Below are positions 33,279-40,014 of a stretch of DNA of 40,014 nucleotides, piece by piece (the first letter of the stretch is position 1; each line of letters opens with the position of its first letter). The position numbers were made by a program, and so were the translations under genes. The notes under the pieces were generated by a model. That model ran no database searches, was not told the origin of the DNA, and saw only the letters and a program-made list of their open reading frames with translations. The stretch spans positions 1 to 40,014 of the forward strand of contig JAAYHU010000070.1 in the NCBI GenBank assembly GCA_012735245.1, written 5' to 3'. The DNA comes from Tissierellia bacterium (GTDB lineage: Bacteria > Bacillota > Clostridia > Tissierellales > Tissierellaceae).

Positions 33279-34793
33279 ATGGTGAGGAGGAAAAGAAATC
33301 TAGTTCTAGTCCTAGCAATATTCATAGCACTGCTTCTAGTAGGATGTGGAAAAGAAAAAATAAAAGAGCCCATAAGTGAAGATATAAGTGAAGCAAATCT
33401 ACTGAAGGAAATCAATCTAGATAGGATAAGCCAATACATTATAGACGTAGAATTAAATCCAAGCGATATGACTTATAAGGGGAAACAAAGAGTAACCTAT
33501 ATAAATAAGACAGGCCTAGATTTAAAAGAAATCTATTTTCATCTTTATCCCAATGCCTTTAACAGTTTAGAGGATGCTCCCATATTATTTAACATTGGTG
33601 AGAAGATGGATAAAAGAACCTATACACCCGGATATATAAATATAGAAAAGGTAAATGTAGATGATAAAGAATTACAGTGGAATATAGAAGGAGCTAAAGA
33701 TACTATACTTCGGGTTGAACTCCATAAGGCTTTGGAGAAGGATGGGAAAATTGAAATCTATTTAGAATATACAGTAAAACTTCCCAGTACAAAGGATAGG
33801 TTTGGCTACCATAACAATGGTATAAACTTGGGAAACTGGTATCCCATCTTGGCAGTTTACGATGAAGAAGGCTGGAACCTAGACCCTTATTATAAAATTG
33901 GGGACCCCTTTTACAGTGAAGTAGCCAACTATAAGGTCTCCATTACAACTCCAAAGGAATATATAGTAGCTGCCAGTGGAAAAATCTTATCAGAAACTGA
34001 AAAGGATGGAAAAACAACTTATTATATAGAAGGCAATTTAATAAGAGATTTTGCCTGGGCTGCCAGCAAAGATTTTTCAGTTAAGGAAAGAGATGTAGAC
34101 GGGATTAAAATTAAACTTTATTCCATAGATGGCAATGATAGCTTAATAGATGAAGCCTTAACCATAGGGGAAAACTCCATTAAGGTTTTCAGTAGGATAT
34201 TTGGGAACTACCCCTATGAGGAATATTCCATAGTAATTACTGAGTTTCCTTCTGGCATGGAATATCCTACCATAGTCTTTATATCTAAAGATTATTTTTA
34301 CAAGCCCCTATTAAATATATTGGAAAAGGTAATAGTCCATGAGACAGCCCACCAATGGTGGTATGGCTTAGTAGGCAATGACCAAATAGATGAAGCTTGG
34401 CTAGATGAAAGCCTGGCTACCTATTCTGAAGTCATATATACCAATGAAATTCATGGAAGTAAAGCTGGAGAAGATTATTTCAATGAAAATATAAAATTAG
34501 GATATGAATATATGGTGGAGTATCTTGGAGGGGAAGAAGTAGTCAATAAGCCTTTGCCAGAATTCAATGGCTGGGATGATTATTCCCTCTTAGTCTATAT
34601 AAGGGGGGCCATGTTTCTAGATAAGATTAAGGAAGAATTTGGGGAAGAAATCCTCTATGAGATACTAAGGACCTATTATGATAGATATAAATACCAAATA
34701 GCCAATACGGAGGACTTTATAAGGGTTTGTGAAGATATAACCAAGACCTCCTTCCAATCCCTAGTAAATGAATATCTATATGGAAATAAATAG
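33279..34793 (+). CDS. M1 family zinc metallopeptidase, lipoprotein
   Basis: 504 residues. A lipoprotein signal (LVLAIFIALLLVGC) is followed by an N-terminal beta domain (about 50-230) and the M1 catalytic domain. The zinc site is HETAHQWW with the third ligand in WLDESLATYSE, 18 residues later, and the substrate-binding GAMEN position is PSGMEYP. It is shorter than aminopeptidase N because the large C-terminal helical domain is absent, as in many bacterial secreted M1 proteins. It would act on peptides at the outer face of the membrane. The ATG is 4 bases from AGGAG and a GTG follows at the next codon, so the start may be either. Confidence 0.9.
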   Translation: MVRRKRNLVLVLAIFIALLLVGCGKEKIKEPISEDISEANLLKEINLDRISQYIIDVELNPSDMTYKGKQRVTYINKTGLDLKEIYFHLYPNAFNSLEDAPILFNIGEKMDKRTYTPGYINIEKVNVDDKELQWNIEGAKDTILRVELHKALEKDGKIEIYLEYTVKLPSTKDRFGYHNNGINLGNWYPILAVYDEEGWNLDPYYKIGDPFYSEVANYKVSITTPKEYIVAASGKILSETEKDGKTTYYIEGNLIRDFAWAASKDFSVKERDVDGIKIKLYSIDGNDSLIDEALTIGENSIKVFSRIFGNYPYEEYSIVITEFPSGMEYPTIVFISKDYFYKPLLNILEKVIVHETAHQWWYGLVGNDQIDEAWLDESLATYSEVIYTNEIHGSKAGEDYFNENIKLGYEYMVEYLGGEEVVNKPLPEFNGWDDYSLLVYIRGAMFLDKIKEEFGEEILYEILRTYYDRYKYQIANTEDFIRVCEDITKTSFQSLVNEYLYGNK

Positions 34794-34822
34794 AAGCAAG
34801 GGAAATCCTTGCTTCTATTTAT
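34786..34822. terminator. Bidirectional terminator between convergent genes
   Basis: A perfect 16-bp stem (34786-34801 with 34807-34822) and a 5-base loop, with AT-rich ends on both strands. It spans the stop codons of the M1 peptidase (plus strand) and the miniprotein (minus strand). Confidence 0.75.
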
Positions 34823-34932
34823 CTTCTATGCCCTCCAAAGCCATTACTAAAAAGTATTACTAAGAGTAGGAAGAAGAATAATAGACTAGCATCATCTTCT
34901 CTACCAAAGCCTCTGCCCCTATTTTCTACCAT
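34819..34932 (-). CDS. 37-residue membrane miniprotein
   Basis: A minus-strand frame from ATG at 34932 to TAA at 34819. AAGGGGGA lies about 7 bases before the ATG. The product has a charged, glycine- and arginine-rich start (NRGRGFGREDD), one hydrophobic helix (SLLFFFLLLVILFSN, about 16-30) and a GFGG-HRR tail. Small glycine-rich single-helix proteins of this build are common in spore formers (YjcZ-like and similar), but I cannot assign a family. The stop lies inside the shared terminator, as expected for a real convergent gene. It would explain the spacing between the M1 and DacF genes. Confidence 0.65.
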   Translation of the reverse strand: MVENRGRGFGREDDASLLFFFLLLVILFSNGFGGHRR

Positions 34933-35045
34933 TTATAAATCCCCCTTGTATAATTATTCTCTACTCCTAATATAAATATTAGGAATATCTAATACATTAT
35001 ATAAATGAGGTTATAAATTTGTTACAATATAGGGGGAGGAATGTT

Positions 35046-36242
35046 ATGAGAAGGAATTATTTTATACTACTTATGGCATTAATCATTATAATTAATCCTA
35101 TACTGTCCTATGGAAAAGACAATTTAGAAAACCCTAAGGTATATACCCTAAATGATCTAAAAGAAGGATTAAGGTCTTACCTCTTAGCAGATTATGAAAC
35201 AGGTCAAATACTGGAAGAACATAATATAGATGAAGTAGTGGAAATAGCCAGTATTTCAAAGCTCATGTCCTTTATAGTGGTTATGGAATGGGTTGAAGAA
35301 GGTAAAATCTCCCTTCAAGATACAATAAAAATAGACAAGGATACTACAAGAATAAAGGGTTCGAGTTTTAAACTGAGGGAAGGAGAAGAATTTACAGTAA
35401 GGGAGCTTCTTGAAGCAGCCATAGTAATATCGGGGAATGATGCAACCTATGCCCTGGCAAAGCATGTGGCAGGTACAGAGGAAGAGTTTGTTAAGTTGAT
35501 GAATGAAAAGGCTAAGGAGCTGGGGCTAGACAATGCAGTATTTTACAACTCTACTGGCTTGCCAGTAAATGGCACCGACGTACAAAATAAGATGACTACT
35601 AGGGAGATTCTGAAACTTTCCCGATACATAATTAAACACCATCCAAGTATCCTTGATATATGTAAAATAAGGGCCATAGAAGTAGAGGAAAGGGATTTTT
35701 TCCAAATCAATACCAATCCCCTTTTATTTGAAATAGAAGAAGTAGACGGATTGAAAACTGGTTTTACAAATAAAGCTGGATATTCCTATGTATCTACTTT
35801 TAAAATAAAGGGGATAGAAGGACAGACTAAGGACCTAAGGCTGATAGCCATAGTCATGGGGGCAAAGGATTTAGGAGAAAGAAACCAAATGGCCAAGGTA
35901 TTGGTAGAACATGGCCTCAACAATTTCTCCCATAGGATTATCTTAGATGAAAAGATACCCATAAAGACCCTATATTTTCCAAAGGGAGATATAACTGAGG
36001 CAGAAATCTATCCAGAAAAGGAATTCTCAAAATTACTGAGGAAGGGTACTAAAATCACCTTAACCTTAGACTTAGATGATGTTAATCTACCCATAAGGAA
36101 GAACTCCAAATTAGGCAAGGTCTATGTAAAGGAGGATGGGAAGATAATATTTGAAACCAATGTTTTGATAAGGGAAGATATAAATAAGGCTAAGTGGTAT
36201 GTTCTACTTTGGAGGTTTATTAGGAGCTTATTTGGAAATTAG
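35046..36242 (+). CDS. dacF: D-alanyl-D-alanine carboxypeptidase, DacF type (S11)
   Basis: 398 residues. A signal peptide (about 1-25) is followed by the penicillin-binding domain with the serine of SxxK in EIASISKLMSF, the second motif SGNDATYALA and the KTG motif DGLKTGFTNKAGYS. A C-terminal beta domain and a terminal amphipathic or hydrophobic segment (WYVLLWRFIRSLFG) would anchor it to the membrane, as in low-molecular-weight PBPs. It removes the terminal D-alanine from peptidoglycan side chains. The ATG at 35046 has GGGGGAGG about 7 bases upstream. In-frame TTG further upstream precedes that site. No obvious operon partner. Confidence 0.92.
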   Translation: MRRNYFILLMALIIIINPILSYGKDNLENPKVYTLNDLKEGLRSYLLADYETGQILEEHNIDEVVEIASISKLMSFIVVMEWVEEGKISLQDTIKIDKDTTRIKGSSFKLREGEEFTVRELLEAAIVISGNDATYALAKHVAGTEEEFVKLMNEKAKELGLDNAVFYNSTGLPVNGTDVQNKMTTREILKLSRYIIKHHPSILDICKIRAIEVEERDFFQINTNPLLFEIEEVDGLKTGFTNKAGYSYVSTFKIKGIEGQTKDLRLIAIVMGAKDLGERNQMAKVLVEHGLNNFSHRIILDEKIPIKTLYFPKGDITEAEIYPEKEFSKLLRKGTKITLTLDLDDVNLPIRKNSKLGKVYVKEDGKIIFETNVLIREDINKAKWYVLLWRFIRSLFGN

Positions 36243-36286
36243 ACCTTAGACTTTGGCTAAACTTCAACTACTTAAGGGGGAAGAAC

Positions 36287-36400
36287 ATGTCAGATACTAT
36301 AAACATAGCCATATGTGAAGATGAAAAAATACAGGTAGACCTTTTAGAAGAATATGTGAAAAAAATGGGCTTCAAGCGGTGGAATGAAGTACAGGTTTAA
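36287..36400 (+). pseudogene. Truncated response regulator (LytTR/AgrA-like N-terminus)
   Basis: An ATG with AAGGGGG upstream starts a 37-residue frame. MSDTINIAICEDEKIQVDLL is the beginning of a receiver domain of the type found in LytTR regulators. After residue about 27 (YVKKMGF) the sequence leaves the receiver fold and stops. The aspartate to be phosphorylated, the rest of the receiver and the DNA-binding domain are gone. Its ribosome binding site and start are well preserved, so the truncation looks recent. It runs straight into the ABC transporter fragment. Confidence 0.75.
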
Positions 36401-36737
36401 GTATATTATTGAGCAGGTAAAAAAAGTTGTAGATACAGACTATGAAAATATAGATGGGCCTCAAGGCCAAAATAAACTTATGAAAGCCTTAATGGCAACC
36501 CAGAGCAACAGTTCAGGCACAGAAGCCATAACAAAAACCTTGGTAGAATATTTGTCCAATAGTATGGGATTAATCTTATATGGAAGTATTATATTTACTA
36601 TTCATCCACTCCTAATAACTTTTATAATTTTGGCTTCTATTATTAACTATTTTGTAGGGAACTATGCCAACAAATTTGAGCACAGAAATAGGGATAATTT
36701 GGCTCCAATAGAAAAGAAGCTTAGGTATATGATGTAA
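36369..36737 (+). pseudogene. Fragment of an ABC exporter membrane domain
   Basis: A different frame from the previous fragment. The translation YIIEQVKKVVDTDYENIDGP and SNSMGLILYGSIIFTIHPL, ending in NKFEHRNRDNLAPIEKKLRY, corresponds to the middle of the transmembrane domain of bacteriocin or peptide type ABC exporters. Neither the N-terminal half nor the ATPase domain is present. The frame ends at a TAA where homologues continue. With the regulator fragment it suggests a former peptide-responsive regulator and exporter locus collapsed by deletions. Confidence 0.75.
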
Positions 36738-36898
36738 ACGGAAAATACTACCAACTATGGCATTCACAAGCTCAATACTATAGGGAAGAAGCAGTTTAAA
36801 TATGATATAATTTTAGATACACAAAGCAGAAAGGTATTTAAAAATAAGTCCCTTTGAAGATGAAATAAAAAATAGCTATGAACTATATTTATAAATTA
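36738..36898 (+). pseudogene. Unidentified gene remnant with a frameshift
   Basis: An open stretch encodes NYGIHKLNTIGKKQFKYDII to a TGA near 36857. A neighbouring frame then gives ISPFEDEIKNSYELYL before a stop at 36896. Joined across a frameshift near 36840, the two look like the C-terminal end of one protein. I do not recognise the family. It has no start and no ribosome binding site. Confidence 0.4.
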
Positions 36899-36915
36899 TT
36901 TAGAGGAAATCTTTT

Positions 36916-37315
36916 ATGGAGATAATAGGACAGAAAGTAATTCTTAGGGATTTTATCGAGGAAGATATAGATGATAATTACTGTTATATCCAAGATAATG
37001 GCAAATTGGCCATAGGTATTGTTATCCCAGACTTGGCTTCCCGTGGAAAAGGATATGCAGCGGAGGCATGGTGTCTATATAAAATATCTCTTAGACAATG
37101 GTATTGAAGAAATTTATACCCAAATCTGGTCAGGGAACTATAGGGTCATAGGTTTAATGGAAAAGGTTGGCTTTGTAGAATGTCATCGAGAAAAGAATAC
37201 TTGCAGAGTTAGGGGAAAATTATATGATGACATAGCCTTTAAATTAAATGTGAAAGTATTTAAAGAATTTATAAGACACAACAACATTATTAGCAATTTT
37301 AGAATTAACAAGTAA
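36916..37315 (+). pseudogene. GNAT acetyltransferase pseudogene with deletion and frameshift
   Basis: The start MEIIGQKVILRDFIEEDI is the normal N-terminus of a GNAT subfamily whose members are about 190 residues long. It jumps directly to NYCYIQDNGKLAIGI, skipping roughly 70 residues of the expected core. The reading then continues to IPDLASRGKGYAAEAW (acetyl-CoA loop), where a shift of one base near 37075 moves the rest into another frame: IKYLLDNGIEEIYTQIWSGN, then YRVIGLMEKVGFVEC. The ending KLYDDIAFKLN is also typical. Both lesions make it non-functional. No close functional copy is in the window. Confidence 0.82.
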
Positions 37316-37329
37316 TAAATCAATTGAAA

Positions 37330-37374
37330 TACGACAAGATAGGGGAATTAACAGCCCTCTTGTCGTACTTTTTA
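37330..37374. terminator. Terminator after the pseudogene region
   Basis: TACGACAAG/CTTGTCGTA (37330-37338 with 37359-37367) extended by AGGG/CCCT, followed by TTTTTATT on the plus strand. It also ends next to the response regulator stop at 37372 on the minus strand. Confidence 0.75.
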
Positions 37375-37983
37375 TTGATTTTTCGATGATTTATAGTAAT
37401 ATATTGCTAACTGTGTTCTATCCCTCAGATTTAACTTCTCCAGCATATTAGAAATATAATTCCTAACAGTTCCTTCACTTAAATACAATTTTTCTGCAAT
37501 TTCCTTGTTATTATAGCCTTCAGCTACTAAGAGAAGAATGTCTATTTCCCTGTCTGTCAATTCTTCATGGAAATTCCTCCTAGCAGGTTTTTGAAAGCTT
37601 GACACTATCTTTGAATCGAATACTAGATTACCAGAATAAACTGCATTTATGGCAGGAATAATCCCTTCTATATTTTGCTTCAGTATATATCCCTTACAGC
37701 CTAAGTTGATGGCAGATAGTATATATTCATCATCTTGAAAGGTTGTGATTAAAAGTATCTTGGCCTCAGGGTCGTATTCTATTATTTCCCTTGTTGCTTC
37801 TATGCCGTTCATCTTTTCCATCCTAATATCCATAAGGATTAAATCAGGTTTATGCTTTTTATAAAGGTCTACTGCTTGGATTCCATCATATCCTACAGCT
37901 AGGACTTCAATGCCGCTGGCATTTACTATGGTCTTTAAAGAATTAACTACTAAGGGGTCATCATCTACTATAATAATCTTCAT
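37372..37983 (-). CDS. NarL/LuxR family response regulator
   Basis: 203 residues. The receiver domain (1-120) has VDDDPLVVNS, the phospho-acceptor aspartate in LILMDIRMEKMNG and the conserved lysine in GYILKQN. The C-terminal LuxR-type HTH (about 140-200) has ELTDREIDILLLVAEGYNNK and LSEGTVRNYISNMLEKLNLR. It pairs with the histidine kinase encoded 4 bases upstream. Its likely target is the divergent ABC transporter promoter, where a TGACA-AA-TGTCA dyad lies at 39108. The kinase stop overlaps its AAGGGATGA ribosome binding site. Confidence 0.92.
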   Translation of the reverse strand: MKIIIVDDDPLVVNSLKTIVNASGIEVLAVGYDGIQAVDLYKKHKPDLILMDIRMEKMNGIEATREIIEYDPEAKILLITTFQDDEYILSAINLGCKGYILKQNIEGIIPAINAVYSGNLVFDSKIVSSFQKPARRNFHEELTDREIDILLLVAEGYNNKEIAEKLYLSEGTVRNYISNMLEKLNLRDRTQLAIYYYKSSKNQ

Positions 37984-37987
37984 AAAA

Positions 37988-39031
37988 TCATCCCTTCATC
38001 AAAGTCATATGAATTTTAAACCCATTATCAAATCCATAGTTTACAAAACCCTTGTATTTACTGGCTATTTCCTTCATGGAAAGTAGCCCAATACCCTTAT
38101 CTGATAGGTTGCCAGTACTGTCTATCCTGCTTCCATTATCAATTATGACTATTGAATGGAATTTTGGCTGGCTTAGCAGGGTAATCCTTAGCTCAGTGGC
38201 ATTGGAATGCTTGACGCAGTTGGTAATGGCCTCCTTTACCACTGATAAGATATCAAATTTCAAATCATAGGGCAGGTTGTCATCCATCTTATATATAAGC
38301 TTAATATCTATATTAGATATTTCATGGCAAAGATCTTCTATCCTACTTTTTAAATCTAAGGACTCATTATATAGGTTATGGATGCTCTTTCTAATATCAT
38401 CCATACCATTTCTTAAAGTGTTTTGAAGAAGATTTAAGCTTTCCTTAATATTATCATCGGCCACTACTTTTAATGCTTCTACCTGCAGGATACTACTACT
38501 AATACTATGACCTATGGAGTCATGGAGCTCCCTTGCAATACGGTTTCTCTCAGTTAGTATGGCAATATGGATATTCTTTTCCCTGTCTATTTTCAACTGC
38601 TCATTATACTTTCTTAGGTATATGGTATCTTCCTTCAGTTCATCCCTAACAGCCTTATTTTCTCTCAACAGCACTTCAAATTTTTCCGTCATCATGGTTA
38701 AATACAGGGATATAACGGAGTTTATTAGATTGATTAAGGAAAAATCTAAGAAGATTAAAGGTAGGGCTAATAGGGAATAAGCCTTAAAATCTAAATACAG
38801 ATTATACAGTATTAAGGGAATGTAATAGACAAATAGGGGGTCGTAGATTAAAAGACCTAAAAAGCTTAGATAAAAGAAAAGCCTAGCTAGCCTTTTAGGG
38901 AATAAATCTAAGGCTACAGATATTATTAAAGATATTAAAAAATAAAAGACTAAGTCTATAGTTGGATTGACCTTATAGGTATTAAACAAACAAAATAATA
39001 TGATTATGGACTTCTCAATAAATTTTCTCAT
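37988..39031 (-). CDS. Membrane sensor histidine kinase (HisKA_3, LiaS/DesK type)
   Basis: 347 residues. Four to five hydrophobic segments occupy residues 1-120 with very short loops, so the sensor is intramembrane, as in kinases that detect cell-envelope stress or peptide antibiotics. A coiled coil (about 120-165) is followed by the phospho-accepting histidine in RIARELHDSIGHSI. The HATPase domain has VVKEAITNCVKHSNA and SDKGIGLLSMKEIA. The ATG at 39031 has AGGAGAG about 5-6 bases upstream. It forms an operon with the NarL-type regulator and is divergent from an ABC transporter. Confidence 0.9.
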   Translation of the reverse strand: MRKFIEKSIIILFCLFNTYKVNPTIDLVFYFLISLIISVALDLFPKRLARLFFYLSFLGLLIYDPLFVYYIPLILYNLYLDFKAYSLLALPLIFLDFSLINLINSVISLYLTMMTEKFEVLLRENKAVRDELKEDTIYLRKYNEQLKIDREKNIHIAILTERNRIARELHDSIGHSISSSILQVEALKVVADDNIKESLNLLQNTLRNGMDDIRKSIHNLYNESLDLKSRIEDLCHEISNIDIKLIYKMDDNLPYDLKFDILSVVKEAITNCVKHSNATELRITLLSQPKFHSIVIIDNGSRIDSTGNLSDKGIGLLSMKEIASKYKGFVNYGFDNGFKIHMTLMKG

Positions 39032-39107
39032 AAGAACTCTCCTATCCTAAAACTCCACCCCTGTAAACTAATTATATATTTATTTATTACTTTATACAAT
39101 TAATACC

Positions 39108-39171
39108 TGACAAATGTCATATTAGATTGTGATTTTAAACACTACAAAGGAAATTTCCTACTTCATATAAT
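39108..39171 (+). promoter_or_regulatory. Promoter and dyad upstream of the ABC ATPase
   Basis: TATAAT at 39166-39171 with a poor -35 (TACAAA at 39143-39148), suggesting an activator-dependent promoter. TGACA-AA-TGTCA at 39108-39119 is a short dyad in the intergenic region shared with the two-component system, a plausible site for the NarL-type regulator. Confidence 0.45.
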
Positions 39172-39202
39172 AAAGTTGAAAGATTGCTAGGGAGTGATTT
39201 AT

Positions 39203-40014
39203 ATGATAGTTAAAGTAAATAACTTAGTAAAAAGATATAAGGAGCTTATAGCCCTAGATCATTTTAATATGGAGGTTGAGGAAGGAGAAATCCTAGGCCT
39301 ATTGGGGCCAAATGGTTGTGGCAAGACTACTGCCATAAATTGTATCTTAGCCTTATTAACTTATGATAAAGGGGAAATTCAACTATTTGGTAAAAAAATG
39401 ACCCCAAATTCCTATGATATAAAAAGAAAGATTGGCCTAGTGCCACAGGAAGTATCAGTATTTGACAATCTCACGGTAAAAGAAAATATAGATTATTTCT
39501 GTGGCCTCTATATCCATGACAGGAGTTTAAGAAAAAAATATGTGGAAGAAGCCATAGAATTTGTTGGCCTAAGGGATTATGAAAAGTTTTATCCAAAAAA
39601 ATTAAGTGGAGGCCTTAAGAGAAGATTAAATATAGCCTGTGGCATAGCCCATAAGCCAAAGTTGATATTCTTGGATGAGCCTACAGTGGCAGTGGATGCC
39701 CAAAGTAGAAACTTTATATTAAATGGAATAAAGGAATTAAACAAGGAAGGAAGCACTATTATTTACACCACCCACTATCTAGAAGAAGTAGAAATGCTTT
39801 GTAAAAGGATTATTATAATGGATAATGGAAAAAACATAGTCTCTGGTACAAAGGAAGAGCTAAAGGACATGATAACTACAACGGAAAAAATAGTAGTCAG
39901 CTTTATGGCCATAGATGAGGAAACTGAAAGGAAGATGAAAAACATCCCCCATGTAATAGATGTAGAAAGGAATGGAGAAGACTTTGTCATCAAGTTTGAA
40001 AATGGCTTTAATAA
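39203..40014 (+). CDS. ABC transporter ATP-binding protein (partial, runs off window)
   Basis: 270 residues visible, open at the window end. Walker A GPNGCGKTTAI, Q-loop IGLVPQEVSVFDNLTV, signature KLSGGLKRRLNIACG, Walker B LIFLDEPTVAVD and H-loop YTTHYLEEVE are all present. It belongs to the NatA/BcrA-like drug- or sodium-export group, which normally pairs with an ABC-2 permease. That permease is expected just beyond the window. GGGAG lies 8 bases before the ATG. Its divergence from the HK/NarL pair suggests a regulated antibiotic-peptide or toxic-lipid export module. Confidence 0.92.
   Translation, partial: MIVKVNNLVKRYKELIALDHFNMEVEEGEILGLLGPNGCGKTTAINCILALLTYDKGEIQLFGKKMTPNSYDIKRKIGLVPQEVSVFDNLTVKENIDYFCGLYIHDRSLRKKYVEEAIEFVGLRDYEKFYPKKLSGGLKRRLNIACGIAHKPKLIFLDEPTVAVDAQSRNFILNGIKELNKEGSTIIYTTHYLEEVEMLCKRIIIMDNGKNIVSGTKEELKDMITTTEKIVVSFMAIDEETERKMKNIPHVIDVERNGEDFVIKFENGFN

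Noticed and set aside
37019-37315. Intact small gene in the second frame of the GNAT remnant
   Set aside because: It lacks a start signal, and its sequence is simply the C-terminal half of the GNAT protein after a frameshift.

Overview
The window is 40 kb of AT-rich, gene-dense chromosomal DNA from a low-GC Gram-positive anaerobe. The best guess is Clostridia in the broad sense, near Tissierella or Sporanaerobacter-like lineages. This rests on strong AGGAGG-type ribosome binding sites, frequent TTG and GTG starts, a T-box leader in front of serS, and lipoprotein signal peptides. The clostridial gene orders rpsF-ssb-rpsR-mazG-like-DUF2232-gdpP-rplI-dnaB and dnaD-dnaC-niaR point the same way. 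Taxonomy is inferred from gene content only.

Layout. 1-2138: a cut-off gene end, then yedF and a DUF3343 gene (sulfur/selenium carrier type), an MscS channel and DUF951. 2235-5030: a CNNM/CorC-like membrane protein and a PLP aminotransferase. 5054-10811 (minus strand): a complete phosphate block in the transcribed order pstS-pstC-pstA-pstB-phoU, then phoB-phoR from its own promoter. 11050-16974: a threonine operon (class III type aspartokinase, hom, thrC, thrB) ending in an asparaginase. 16978-23216: ribosomal protein and replication genes, c-di-AMP phosphodiesterase gdpP, rplI and dnaB. 23395-27717: a GNAT acetyltransferase, primosomal dnaD and a dnaC/dnaI-like loader, the niacin repressor niaR, and an EIIC-like membrane protein with a possible NiaR site. 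27718-28339: a 620-bp non-coding stretch with a candidate small RNA, a serine T-box and a repeat element, followed by serS. 29739-33221: a TAXI-type TRAP transporter (binding protein, DUF1850, fused permease). 33279-36242: a lipoprotein M1 peptidase, an overlooked 37-residue membrane miniprotein on the minus strand, and a DacF-type carboxypeptidase. 36287-37315: a graveyard of broken genes. 37372-40014: a NarL-type two-component system divergent from an ABC transporter ATPase that runs off the window.

The most notable observations concern phosphate uptake. PstB carries an in-frame gap that removes exactly the ABC signature and Walker B, flanked by what look like the remnants of a short direct repeat. 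PstS has its two halves in swapped (circularly permuted) order. Five Pho-box-like repeats sit upstream of pstS. Other points worth following are the promoter-hairpin-terminator unit at 27737-27905, a 13-bp perfect hairpin at the start of the DUF1850 gene, dnaB with no well-placed canonical start codon, and small inverted-repeat elements built from ATAGTGAATAG units. I did not find a CRISPR array, rRNA, tRNA, transposase or prophage.
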